From Aquifex sp. (GTDB lineage Bacteria; Aquificota; Aquificia; Aquificales; Aquificaceae), in contig WFPV01000131.1 of the NCBI GenBank assembly GCA_015487405.1, positions 1-19,677 on the forward strand: DNA of 19,677 nucleotides, in the 5' to 3' direction. Position numbers and translations under genes: made by a program. Shown in pieces: positions 6,919 to 14,483 of the stretch (position 1 is its first letter; each line of letters begins with the position of its first letter). The notes under the pieces are model-generated. The model saw nothing but the letters and a program-made list of their open reading frames with translations, was not told where the DNA came from and did no database searches.

Positions 6919-7851
6919 TTCCCTCTCCTTCGCTTCCTCTACTCTTTTTATTAGTTCCTCACAGTTTTTCGCTCTGACTATGTAAGTTTTAAGCTCCTTT
7001 GCTCCCGGAACTCCTTTGAGTATCTGAACTATCTGGGACTTTATCTCCGCACAAGCCTTCTCCCTGCTCATAAACTCCCACATAAGCTCGAGCTCTCTTA
7101 GAATGAAGTCCATTCTCTCTGATATACCCTTTTTTATATCACGCTTTTCCTTATACTCCTGGAAAATCCAGGGATTGGAGAGAGCCGCCCTACCCACCAT
7201 AACACCGTCACATTCTGTTTCTTCGAACATACGCTCAATATCTCTCCAGGTCTTCACGTCACCGCTTCCTATTACGGGAACTGAAGCAATTTTCTTTATA
7301 TCCTTTATCCTCTTCCAGTTAGCTTGACCGCTGAAACCCTGTTTTGCGGTTCTGGCGTGAACGGCGATAACGGAAACTCCCGCTTTTTGCAGTTCTTCCA
7401 CGATTTCCTCCGCTCTGTCCTCTTCAAAACCGAGCCTTATCTTTGCAGAGACCGGAATACCGTAAGGTCTTAGTGCTTCTACAGTTTCCCTAACAACTTC
7501 CCCCATCATAGGCGGACACTGGAGCATATAACCAGCTGCTTTCGTTCTAAGGACCTTCGGTACGGAACACCCAAAGTTTATATCTATAAAGTCCGGTCTT
7601 AGATTTTCAGCTACGATTACCGCCGCTTTAGCTATTTCTTCAGGGTTGCTACCGAAAAGCTGGTAATGGATAGGTCTCTCCTCGTCCGTAAAGTAAGAGA
7701 GCTTTTGAGGTATACCGTTTCTTAGAATTCCTACAGCACTTATGAGTTCCGTGTACGTTCTGTCCGCTCCGAGAGCCCTGCACAGCCTCCTGAAGGCGGA
7801 ATGAGTGTAAGAGGCCATAGGAGCCAGTATAACTTCTCCCTTCTTCACCAT
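6904..7851 (-). CDS. dus: tRNA-dihydrouridine synthase
   Basis: A 315-residue FMN-dependent enzyme reducing uridine to dihydrouridine in tRNA. It has a TIM barrel (about residues 1-240) and a helical C-terminal domain. The catalytic Cys95 lies in INFGCSVPKV, Lys137 in SAKIRLG, His165 in VHARTAKQGFSG, and the FMN phosphate loop is GSGD (195-198). Compared with the usual motifs (APMAGVTD, NxGCP, GNGD) it reads APMASYTH, NFGCS and GSGD, so it is a somewhat diverged subgroup with catalytic residues intact. A GGGGAG site within the end of the preceding small gene serves as ribosome site, three bases separating the stop from this ATG. Which tRNA position it modifies is unclear. Confidence 0.9.
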   Translation of the reverse strand: MVKKGEVILAPMASYTHSAFRRLCRALGADRTYTELISAVGILRNGIPQKLSYFTDEERPIHYQLFGSNPEEIAKAAVIVAENLRPDFIDINFGCSVPKVLRTKAAGYMLQCPPMMGEVVRETVEALRPYGIPVSAKIRLGFEEDRAEEIVEELQKAGVSVIAVHARTAKQGFSGQANWKRIKDIKKIASVPVIGSGDVKTWRDIERMFEETECDGVMVGRAALSNPWIFQEYKEKRDIKKGISERMDFILRELELMWEFMSREKACAEIKSQIVQILKGVPGAKELKTYIVRAKNCEELIKRVEEAKERELLYT

Positions 7852-7854
7852 CTT

Positions 7855-8049
7855 TCACTCCCCGTAAATTTGTCGTAGAATCTCCTCTCTTCTCCTCTGT
7901 TCCTTTCTATACTTATAGTAAGCGTACAGAAGTATCAAGAGTATTAATCCGAGCACAACAGGTATGAGAGCTATACCTATTATGAGGCTCAAGGCCAAAA
8001 GGAAACCGAGTAGAAAACCTGCAAGAAAAGAAATAAAACACTGCATCAT
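7855..8049 (-). CDS. Hypothetical small integral membrane protein
   Basis: A 64-residue protein with one long or two short hydrophobic segments (residues 5-45), then a highly charged tail (YKYRKEQRRREEIL). By the positive-inside rule the tail should be cytoplasmic. It starts with two consecutive ATG codons and has no Shine-Dalgarno. It lies directly upstream of dus with three bases between stop and start, and its 3' end supplies the dus ribosome site, so the two share a transcript. No family recognised. Its reality is supported by tight packing and typical membrane-protein composition. Confidence 0.65.
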   Translation of the reverse strand: MMQCFISFLAGFLLGFLLALSLIIGIALIPVVLGLILLILLYAYYKYRKEQRRREEILRQIYGE

Positions 8050-8069
8050 GGTTATATATTTAAGTGAAA
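8050..8069. promoter_or_regulatory. Divergent promoter region, small membrane protein-dus / fliH-fliI
   Basis: Twenty bases separate the leftward ATG (8049) and the rightward ATG (8070). The rightward -10-like TATATT at 8055-8060 is followed by nine bases and ATG. Leftward, TAAATA is followed by seven bases and ATG. No ribosome site occurs on either side. Transcription from these boxes would start at or next to the start codon. This also disfavours the in-frame GTG at 8064 as the fliH start. Confidence 0.4.
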
Positions 8070-8768
8070 ATGGGAGAAAGTGAAAAGGCTTTCAAACCCC
8101 TTTTTGTAAAAGGAAACCCTGAAGAAAATATAGGGGAGGAGGAACAAAATCGACAGGAAGAGAACTTGATAAGAGTTGTCGAAGAATTAAAAAGGGAAAA
8201 TACGGTATTGAAGGAAGAGATTCTTCGCATAAAAGAGGAAAAAGAAGAATTAATGAAAGAAATAGTTCAACTAAATAAGATTATAAAGAAAGAGCAAGAA
8301 GAAAAAAAAGTTTTAATAAATGAAATAGATAGATTAAAGAAGGAAAAAGAAAATATTGAAAAGCTTTATCATAGCATTCACTCCCAATTGAATAGAGTTC
8401 TTGATGAGTTTAAAGAGAAATCTGTGGAGTTTATAGTTAATGTTCTGAGAGAGTTCTCTTTTTCTCTGCCTCAGACGGACGCCCTGAGAGAGGACTTAGA
8501 AAATATTTTCTCCGAATTGACAAACTACAAACTGCCCGTAAAACTGTATATGAATCCTCAGGATTACGAAACCTTGGAGGGATATATTTTATCTTTAAAA
8601 GAAAGATTAAGGAGGGAGGGATTGGAAGTTCAAGTTATAACTGATGATAAATTAAGTGTGGGAGAAGTCCAAATAAGGAGTGAGCATTTTCACATTGAAA
8701 GGAGTCCTAAGGAGTTTGCTCGGGCTATCTTCGAAGAAGTCTTCAGACATGTATTCAAGGGGCATTAA
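8070..8768 (+). CDS. fliH: FliH, flagellar export ATPase regulator
   Basis: About 232 residues. After a short N-terminus (AFKPLF), a long, strongly charged heptad-like coiled coil covers roughly residues 30-115. A compact C-terminal domain follows (about 120-232), with the FliH/YscL-like order of helix, strand, helix, strand and final helix. Flagellar FliH dimers bind FliI and hold it at the export gate. Sequence similarity alone is weak, as usual in this family; the fliI gene overlapping its end makes the assignment convincing. ATG at 8070 is preferred because the -10-like box at 8055-8060 leaves no room for the GTG at 8064. The rest of the flagellar cluster is absent. Confidence 0.8.
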   Translation: MGESEKAFKPLFVKGNPEENIGEEEQNRQEENLIRVVEELKRENTVLKEEILRIKEEKEELMKEIVQLNKIIKKEQEEKKVLINEIDRLKKEKENIEKLYHSIHSQLNRVLDEFKEKSVEFIVNVLREFSFSLPQTDALREDLENIFSELTNYKLPVKLYMNPQDYETLEGYILSLKERLRREGLEVQVITDDKLSVGEVQIRSEHFHIERSPKEFARAIFEEVFRHVFKGH

Positions 8769-10029
8769 GGTCTACGGCAGAGTTGTAAAAGCGGGCGGTA
8801 TCTTCGTGGAGGCGATTCTTCCCTTCGCCAACGTAGGGAACTTAGTGGAAATAATAAAATCTGGAGATTCCGTCCCCGGCGAGGTGGTAGGTTTTAACGA
8901 GAATAGAGTGATAATTATGCCTTACAGAGACATAGAAGGCATTAAGAAGGGGGATAGGGTTTTATTGAAGAATCGGATTGTCTTTACAAAGGTGGGGGAA
9001 GGATTTTTAGGGAAAGTTATAGATCCTTTTGGAAATCCTTATAACGGCGAAGCCGTATTTTATGAAGGATTAGAAAAGATATCCCTAACCGAGATAAATC
9101 CTTTAGAGCGTGAAAAGATTTCCGAGGTGTTCGACACAGGGGTAAGAAGTATTAACGCCCTTCTTACCCTCGGTATTGGCCAGAAGGTAGGAGTGTTTTC
9201 CGGGGCTGGGGTGGGAAAGAGCACACTACTGGGGATGATAACGAGAAATTCGGAAGCGGATGCGGTCGTCATAGCTCTTATAGGGGAAAGGGGAAGAGAA
9301 GTAAAGGAGTTTGTAGAAGATGTGTTGGGAGAAGAGGGCTTAAAGAAGAGTGTCGTTATCGTCTCCACCGCGGACCAGTTTCCGATACTGAAGGTGAAAG
9401 GAGCTATAAGTGCCATCGTTCACGCACGGTATCTAGCAAGTAAAGGAATGAATGTTCTGCTCGTTATGGACTCTATTACAAGACTTGCGCAAGCCCAAAG
9501 GGAGGTAGGTCTCGCGGTAGGTGAACCTCCGACGCTCAAGGGTTTTACTCCATCCGTCTTTAAGCTTCTTACACAGGTGGTAGAAAGTTGCGGAAACTTC
9601 AAAAAGGGGAGTATAACGGGGATATTCAGTGTCTTAGTGGAAGGAGACGAAATCTCCTTAGACCCGATAGCGGATGCCCTTATGGGTGTGCTTGACGGCC
9701 ATATTATACTTTCCAGACAGAGAGCAAACAGAGGATTGTTTCCCGCGATAGACCCTTTAAGGAGTATCTCCCGTCTTATGCCTAAGCTTGTATCGGAAAA
9801 ACACATCGAGATGGCAAGCTTTATAAGGGAAATTCTCGGCAAGTACGAAGATGTGGATGAACTCGTTAGGGTAGGGCTTTACAAGAGAGGAAGTAACCCC
9901 GTTGTAGATAGAGTTATAGAACATCTTAAGGAGATAGAGAAATTTTTTAAACAGAAACCTTACGAGAAGGTGAGCTTCGAGGAGAGTGTAAAGGAACTGG
10001 AAAAGCTGTACAATTTACTTTCCCAATAA
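8749..10029 (+). CDS. fliI: FliI, flagellar protein export ATPase
   Basis: A 426-residue F1-beta-like ATPase that energises type III flagellar export at the membrane. The Walker A loop is GAGVGKST with Lys157 (from ATG 8749), followed by ALIGERGREV with the catalytic Glu, then Walker B LLVMD and the family stretch SITRLAQAQREVGLAVGEPP. DEISLDPIADALMG and SRQRANRGLFPAIDPLRS identify the flagellar/T3SS branch. ATG 8749 overlaps fliH by 20 bases and places IKVYGRVVKAGG at the usual N-terminal position. An in-frame GTG at 8680 would add 23 residues but overlaps its own AAGGAG site, so it is less likely. The 3' end overlaps the convergent gene by 15 bases. Confidence 0.95.
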   Translation: MYSRGIKVYGRVVKAGGIFVEAILPFANVGNLVEIIKSGDSVPGEVVGFNENRVIIMPYRDIEGIKKGDRVLLKNRIVFTKVGEGFLGKVIDPFGNPYNGEAVFYEGLEKISLTEINPLEREKISEVFDTGVRSINALLTLGIGQKVGVFSGAGVGKSTLLGMITRNSEADAVVIALIGERGREVKEFVEDVLGEEGLKKSVVIVSTADQFPILKVKGAISAIVHARYLASKGMNVLLVMDSITRLAQAQREVGLAVGEPPTLKGFTPSVFKLLTQVVESCGNFKKGSITGIFSVLVEGDEISLDPIADALMGVLDGHIILSRQRANRGLFPAIDPLRSISRLMPKLVSEKHIEMASFIREILGKYEDVDELVRVGLYKRGSNPVVDRVIEHLKEIEKFFKQKPYEKVSFEESVKELEKLYNLLSQ

Positions 10030-10329
10030 GGTTTCAAATATTCCTATAATTTTCAACTTGCAGGGGACGGGGGCTTTTATAAAGGAACTTAAGGAGTCTA
10101 TAAGTTTATCGACCTGGTCTCCTAAGGAGTTATATATCTCGTACAGCTCCTCGTAAAAGTCCTCGATACCAACAATAAGTTTAGAGTCCTTTAGGTCTTC
10201 AGGTGAAGCGCCTTCCTTGTATTTTCTAAGGACCTTTATGCTTTTGGATATGAGGTCATCCCTTACCTGTCCCCACTTCAGGTCCGTAAACTTTAAAACA
10301 ATCTTTAAAAAGGCTTCAAAGATACTCAT
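10015..10329 (-). CDS. Hypothetical helical protein
   Basis: A 104-residue soluble protein that appears almost all helical, with no membrane segment, no metal motif and one Cys. I do not recognise a family. Its ATG overlaps the stop of the upstream cupin gene (TCAT on the plus strand, 10326-10329). AAGGTGA about nine bases upstream can act as ribosome site, so it is probably translated together with the cupin. Its end overlaps fliI by 15 bases. Tight packing supports a real gene; function unknown. Confidence 0.68.
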   Translation of the reverse strand: MSIFEAFLKIVLKFTDLKWGQVRDDLISKSIKVLRKYKEGASPEDLKDSKLIVGIEDFYEELYEIYNSLGDQVDKLIDSLSSFIKAPVPCKLKIIGIFETLLGK

Positions 10330-10658
10330 CCTAAGCTCACCTTCATTTTATCGGGTCTTGGTGTTATTACTGCCTCTACTACTGAATCCTCCAAGGCTTT
10401 AAATCCATGGAGCTCCTTAGGTTCGTAAAAAATTGTATCTCCTGCACAAAGAATCTCCTCCTCCCCTTGCTTACCAGATACGAAAGCGAGTTTTCCCTTC
10501 AGGACAGTGATAAACACACTCGAAGGAGATGTGTGGGGTTTTACTTCTTGACCATTCCTTAAATAAAACCTTACGACTTTAGCATTTTCATCTTGATAAA
10601 CCATTTCAACGATGGGTTTTTCCCCAAATTTTTCCTCGAGCTTCTTGACTGCTGACAT
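10326..10658 (-). CDS. Small cupin-domain protein
   Basis: A 110-residue single-domain beta barrel. The two cupin motifs are visible: GQEVKPHTSPSSVFITVLKG (first) and GDTIFYEPKELHGF (second). Candidate metal ligands are His42 and His84. The second histidine and the glutamate of the classical HxHxxxxE motif are missing, so metal binding may be altered or absent. Such small cupins range from isomerases to ligand sensors; no substrate is predictable. It is the first gene of a two-gene unit with the helical protein. The start lacks a clear Shine-Dalgarno. Confidence 0.8.
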   Translation of the reverse strand: MSAVKKLEEKFGEKPIVEMVYQDENAKVVRFYLRNGQEVKPHTSPSSVFITVLKGKLAFVSGKQGEEEILCAGDTIFYEPKELHGFKALEDSVVEAVITPRPDKMKVSLG

Positions 10659-10936
10659 AGCTCATAACCCCATTTTTCTATTTTAAACGGAATTGTAGGG
10701 GAAGGTTGGGAAGCTTTAGGATTATGGTGAAAATGTCAAGTTTAGGAATGAGAGAAAAGGGATTTATTGAAGAATAAAAGCAACAAACAAAGGTCAGAGG
10801 TTTATATTTAATATTGTTAGGAGAACGCTTAAAAAACCTTTCATAGAGCTTGATTCCTGTTTTCAAAAGCCTCGTGTACCTATCTTACTCCTTTTAACTC
10901 AACCACACATTTTGATCTATTTTTAAAAGTACTCCT
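10659..10936. other. Largest gene-free stretch (278 bases), AT-rich
   Basis: No protein family, tRNA or strong terminator is recognisable. A minus-strand frame at 10678-10866 (TTG start, no ribosome site) has unremarkable composition and is not accepted as a gene. A TTGACA hexamer is present on the minus strand at 10739-10734, pointing at the cupin gene, but the best -10 (TAAAGC) is poor and at 15-base spacing. In so compact a genome the stretch may hold a promoter region, a decayed gene or a small RNA; none is demonstrated. Confidence 0.4.
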
Positions 10937-11539
10937 CTAATCTCCCCAGAATCTCTCTTCTTTCCAAGGATCACCTACCATGTGGTATCCCCTAACCTCC
11001 CAGTATCCGGGAACAATATGGTCTAAGAACTCCAGTCCCCACACGTATTTTGCACTCTTCCAGGCATAAAGCTGGGGAATAACAAGTCTTAAAGGATATC
11101 CATGCCTTTTCGGTAGAGGCTTTCCGAACATCTTGTAAGCCAACAGGCTATCTTCTTTATACAGATACTCTATAGGAACGTTCGTAGCGTATCCCTCTAA
11201 ACAGTGAACGAGGACATATTGAGCGGTTTCCTTAGGTTTAACGATTTCTAATAAATCCTTTGTTAAAATTCCTTCCCACACAATCTCTGGAACACTCCAG
11301 TGAGTTACACAGTGGAAGTCAGCTACAACCTCTGCAGGGGGAAGTTTTAAGAGCTCATCATAAGTAAGTTCTATAGGATTTTCCACCTCTCCCCACACTT
11401 TGAATCTGTAATTTTCTATGTCCCAATCGGGAATTTCATCAACTATGTCGTAAACTATGGGAGCCTTTATCCATTTCTGACCGGGTGGGAGCCTGTCATT
11501 TTTCTTTTTAACCGTAGGGCTAATTATCCTCTTTTTCAT
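10937..11539 (-). CDS. Sulfite oxidase-like molybdopterin oxidoreductase
   Basis: A 200-residue protein of the oxidoreductase molybdopterin-binding fold. The molybdenum-ligating cysteine is Cys77 in ADFHCVTHWS, followed by VWEGI. LVHCLEGYATN, PLRLVIPQLYAWKSAKYVWGLEF-type core and the C-terminal PGYWEVRGYH with GDPWKEERFW are hallmarks of the short cytoplasmic sulfite-oxidase-like group. This group typically begins with KRIISP and LPPGQ, which fixes the start at ATG 11539; a longer frame upstream would run into the divergent gene. It has no Tat signal, unlike MsrP/YedY, and no dimerisation domain. The physiological substrate is unknown; sulfite, sulfoxide and other oxyanions are possible. Confidence 0.9.
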   Translation of the reverse strand: MKKRIISPTVKKKNDRLPPGQKWIKAPIVYDIVDEIPDWDIENYRFKVWGEVENPIELTYDELLKLPPAEVVADFHCVTHWSVPEIVWEGILTKDLLEIVKPKETAQYVLVHCLEGYATNVPIEYLYKEDSLLAYKMFGKPLPKRHGYPLRLVIPQLYAWKSAKYVWGLEFLDHIVPGYWEVRGYHMVGDPWKEERFWGD

Positions 11540-11606
11540 AATTTTTAAAATTTTTATAACTCCTTCGGAGTTTTTGTGAGAAAGTTCATATGCTACACTG
11601 GAAATT
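11540..11606. promoter_or_regulatory. Divergent promoter region with short hairpin
   Basis: 67 bases between the molybdoenzyme and CgeB-like genes. A perfect inverted repeat AACTCC-TTC-GGAGTT lies at 11558-11572 and is followed on the plus strand by three further T, giving a terminator-like look although no plus-strand gene lies upstream. An A/T palindrome (AAAATTTT core) sits next to the leftward ATG. Rightward, TACACT at 11594-11599 lies seven bases before ATG 11607 with no ribosome site. Role of the hairpin is unknown; a leader element or operator is possible. Confidence 0.4.
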
Positions 11607-12833
11607 ATGAGGGCAGCGTTCTTAAGACCCGAGGAGCTCGGAACACCTGCAAAGCATATAAAAGCGCTCATAAATGTCTTGAAACTCAAAGGTGTAGCTA
11701 TAAAAGAATTTATCCTCAAAGAAAACAACGTTCAGGAAGTGGTTGCCCAAATAGAAAAGTGGAAACCTATGGCTCTTATGGATGTAAACACAACAGGCTT
11801 AATCGTGGGAGAGAGGGACGGTAAGAAGTACACTTTGGCAGACCTTATGGGAATAGTCCAACTCACCTTTTTTGTAGATGACCCCCTCTTATTCTTCCCA
11901 CCCCTGCTTGAAGTAGAAAAACCGAGAAATTACATAGCCTTTATCACTGACCTAAAACACACGGACAGCTTAAGAAGTCTCAAAGTAGAGAACATAAGCT
12001 ACATCACTCCCTTCATAGATAAAACTGTTTTTCCAGAAACTCCTAAAGAGAAGGAAATAGAAGCCGCATTCTTGGGACCCGTGATAGATCCACAAATTAT
12101 CGTAAATGCTGTCACTCAAAATTATCCTAAAGAAATACTGCCCATATTCTTTGAGACAGGAGAGTTTATGTTTAGAAATCCCGAGGTTCACGTTATAACT
12201 GCAATAAACTACGTCCTTGGACTTTTTAACCCTCAATTTCAAGAAACCTTTAACAAATGGAAGGAAAGCAACAGAGCACAAGCCTTTAGGCTCGTAAACG
12301 ACATAGCCGCCTACACAACGATGAGGAGGAGAATGTATCTCCTGAACTTCCTTGACGGAATAGACCTAAAAATTATAGGAGACTTCCAAGGAGAGCTGAA
12401 GGAGGGTCATGAAGTAATAAAACCGAGCTCCCACGAGGAATTATTGGAGATATACGGAAAGAGCAGGATAACCATTTACGTAAGTTCTCAGACCACTCCC
12501 ACTGGAATAGGATTCATTCCCCTTGAAGCTATGTATATGGGTAGTGCAGTAATGGTAGACTTTAGAGGAACTATTCCCGGATTCTTCGCTCCCGAGGAAG
12601 AGATAATAACCTTTGCTCCCTTAGATAGGGCAGACCTTGAGGAAAAAATTCTCTTTTATTTAGAGAATAAGGACGCTACGCGTGAGATTGCGGAAAAAGG
12701 ACAAAAAGCTGTTCAGGAAAAGTTTACCGAAAAGGACAGGGCAGAATTCGCTTACAACATCCTGCAGGACATATACAGACAGTTTGAGGCCGCAATGAAG
12801 AGCCAGCAGAAGGGAGGAGAGTTAGAGCAGTAA
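11607..12833 (+). CDS. CgeB-like glycosyltransferase (GT-B fold)
   Basis: A 408-residue protein. The C-terminal half (about residues 260-390) follows the Glyco_trans_1_2/CgeB pattern: a position-reporting stretch (LKIIGDF), then SRITIYVSS, GFIPLEAMYMGSAVMVDFRG with the conserved glutamate before the donor site, and a helical end (EKGQKAVQEKFTEKDRAEF). The N-terminal half has Rossmann-like strands (ALMDVNTTG, TFFVDDP). It would transfer a sugar from a nucleotide donor, in the cytoplasm. Acceptor unknown; with fliHI about 1.6 kb upstream, flagellin is one guess and cell-surface glycan another. The last 15 residues are polar and poorly conserved. No Shine-Dalgarno before the ATG. Confidence 0.78.
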   Translation: MRAAFLRPEELGTPAKHIKALINVLKLKGVAIKEFILKENNVQEVVAQIEKWKPMALMDVNTTGLIVGERDGKKYTLADLMGIVQLTFFVDDPLLFFPPLLEVEKPRNYIAFITDLKHTDSLRSLKVENISYITPFIDKTVFPETPKEKEIEAAFLGPVIDPQIIVNAVTQNYPKEILPIFFETGEFMFRNPEVHVITAINYVLGLFNPQFQETFNKWKESNRAQAFRLVNDIAAYTTMRRRMYLLNFLDGIDLKIIGDFQGELKEGHEVIKPSSHEELLEIYGKSRITIYVSSQTTPTGIGFIPLEAMYMGSAVMVDFRGTIPGFFAPEEEIITFAPLDRADLEEKILFYLENKDATREIAEKGQKAVQEKFTEKDRAEFAYNILQDIYRQFEAAMKSQQKGGELEQ

Positions 12834-12850
12834 GACTAAATTCATAAATT

Positions 12851-13588
12851 ATGAAAGTCAGGCTCAACAAGTTCTTATCGGAGGCTGGTGTAGCCTCCCG
12901 CAGAAAGGCAGAAAAACTTATATTAGAAGGAAAAGTTAAGGTAAACGGAGAGGTCGTTACGAACCTCGCCACAAAAGTGGACCCTCAGAAGGACATAGTA
13001 GAAGTTGAGGGCAGAGTGGTAAAACCACAAAGGAAAAGGTACATAATCCTGAACAAACCCTGTTGTTATCTCACCCAACTCGGAAGCTCTCCAGACGGTA
13101 GGAAAACTATACAAGAGTTGATAAAGGATATACCAGAGAGAGTTTTTCCCGTTGGAAGACTGGACTACAACACTGAAGGTCTTCTAATTCTTACGAACGA
13201 TGGGGATCTTGCCAACAGAATCCTTCATCCCAGATACAAACTCTCTAAAGTTTACCTTGCACTCGTTGAAGGAAAAGTTTCTATGAATACTCTCAAAAAG
13301 ATGAGAAAGGGGATAGAGCTTGAGGATGGTTTTGCAAAACCTGACGATATTCGCATAGTTCGTTACGAGGGAAAAGATACACTCTTGGAAATAACCTTTC
13401 ACGAAGGAAGAAAGCACATAGTAAAAAGGTTTTTAGGAAGTTTTGGGCATAAAGTAAAACGTTTAAAAAGAATAGCTATAGGACCGATAAAGCTCGGGAA
13501 GCTTTCTCCCGGAAAGTGGAGGGATCTGAACAAGGGAGAGCTCGCACTGCTCTTCAAAGCTGTCGGGCTTAAACCACCATACAGGTAA
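12851..13588 (+). CDS. rluB: RluB/RsuA-family rRNA pseudouridine synthase
   Basis: A 245-residue enzyme isomerising uridine to pseudouridine in rRNA. Residues 1-58 form an S4 RNA-binding domain (RLNKFLSEAGVASRRKAEKL). The catalytic domain has ILNKP near residue 70 and the active-site Asp105 in GRLDYNTEGLL, followed by LTNDGDLANRI and the late EITFHEGRKHIVKRF segment. The catalytic motif is intact. Length and S4 domain fit RluB (23S helix 93 region) better than RsuA, but the target base cannot be settled from sequence. It starts 17 bases after the glycosyltransferase stop, with no ribosome site. Confidence 0.9.
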   Translation: MKVRLNKFLSEAGVASRRKAEKLILEGKVKVNGEVVTNLATKVDPQKDIVEVEGRVVKPQRKRYIILNKPCCYLTQLGSSPDGRKTIQELIKDIPERVFPVGRLDYNTEGLLILTNDGDLANRILHPRYKLSKVYLALVEGKVSMNTLKKMRKGIELEDGFAKPDDIRIVRYEGKDTLLEITFHEGRKHIVKRFLGSFGHKVKRLKRIAIGPIKLGKLSPGKWRDLNKGELALLFKAVGLKPPYR

Positions 13589-13610
13589 TAAATGTGCTAT
13601 TTTTTTAGTA

Positions 13611-14483
13611 ATGATACATAAAATTACGAAGGATATATTCTTTCTTTCTCGGCTATTTGTAGTTTTTTACCTTTCTCTCTTCCTGCTTGTGGACTACCCT
13701 AACATAAACTATTTACCACCCCTTTTATTAAGTGCATACTTTATAAACAATATATACATATACTTCTTTTCCAGACCTAAATTTCTCAGAATTCTCGCGA
13801 TATTCTTTGATATTACCTTAATTCCCGCATTTATATTTCTTATAAATAACGTTTATGCACTATACAGTTTAACTATTCTGATAAACCTTTATACACCAAG
13901 AAAGTTTCCCGTTGCTCTTATCCAGACAACCTTAGCTTCGCTCTTAACCTTTTATTACTTCAAAGAACAACCTTTAATTTTGACCGCGCACCTTTTACTT
14001 TTTACCGGAGTATTATTCAGTTCTTATAACTTTGAATACGTTGCAGTAATAAATAAAGAAAGAAAGAGAATAAAAAAGCTTAAAAAGGATTACAACACGT
14101 TATTAAAAGAGTTTTCAAAATACGAAAAAGAAAAAAGAATGTTCAAAAACCTCCGTCTTATATTTAAACTCCTAAGGGAGAGCAAAGAGCCTCGGGAATA
14201 CCTTTCCAAAGTAAAGAGGGAGTTCGGAGTAAAAAAAATAAAAGTAATTCCTACATCTTCCACAGATGGCGGTATTAGAAAAGACTATGAAAAAGGTGTA
14301 CTTATAGTCCCTGTAAAGTTTGATTTAGGTTACGCGGATATAATCTATGAGTTAAACTCCCCATTCCAACTTAGGGACGATGTATACGTTTACTCCCTAA
14401 TTGAGGCGGCGAAACTCCTCAGCGTTATGATAGAAGGCTTTGAGGAAGAACAGATTTCAAAAGAGGTTCTCGTGGTTGGTTAG
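13611..14483 (+). CDS. Hypothetical polytopic membrane protein with coiled coil and GAF-like tail
   Basis: 290 residues: five or six hydrophobic segments within residues 8-145, a charged coiled coil at about 145-185, and a soluble C-terminal domain (about 190-285). The end of that domain (LIVPVKF, ADIIYELNSPF, YSLIEAAKLLSVMI) resembles the last strands and helix of a GAF domain. The architecture is that of a membrane sensor histidine kinase with the kinase missing, so a signalling role is possible but unproven. The gene is more AT-rich than its neighbours. TATTTT lies just before the ATG and no Shine-Dalgarno is seen. Its stop overlaps the stop of the convergent HARP gene. Confidence 0.75.
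   Translation: MIHKITKDIFFLSRLFVVFYLSLFLLVDYPNINYLPPLLLSAYFINNIYIYFFSRPKFLRILAIFFDITLIPAFIFLINNVYALYSLTILINLYTPRKFPVALIQTTLASLLTFYYFKEQPLILTAHLLLFTGVLFSSYNFEYVAVINKERKRIKKLKKDYNTLLKEFSKYEKEKRMFKNLRLIFKLLRESKEPREYLSKVKREFGVKKIKVIPTSSTDGGIRKDYEKGVLIVPVKFDLGYADIIYELNSPFQLRDDVYVYSLIEAAKLLSVMIEGFEEEQISKEVLVVG

Noticed and set aside
9060..9842. Minus-strand open frames of 118 and 140 residues inside fliI
   Set aside because: Serine/proline/threonine-rich antisense shadows of a well-identified ATPase gene, with no ribosome sites.
10678..10866. Minus-strand 62-residue frame in the gene-free stretch
   Set aside because: TTG start without ribosome site, no recognisable domain, preceded closely by a stop; could be random.
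11540..11728. N-terminal extension of the molybdoenzyme frame up to 11728
   Set aside because: It overlaps the start of the divergent glycosyltransferase gene, and the family begins at the KRIISP segment, which starts at 11539.
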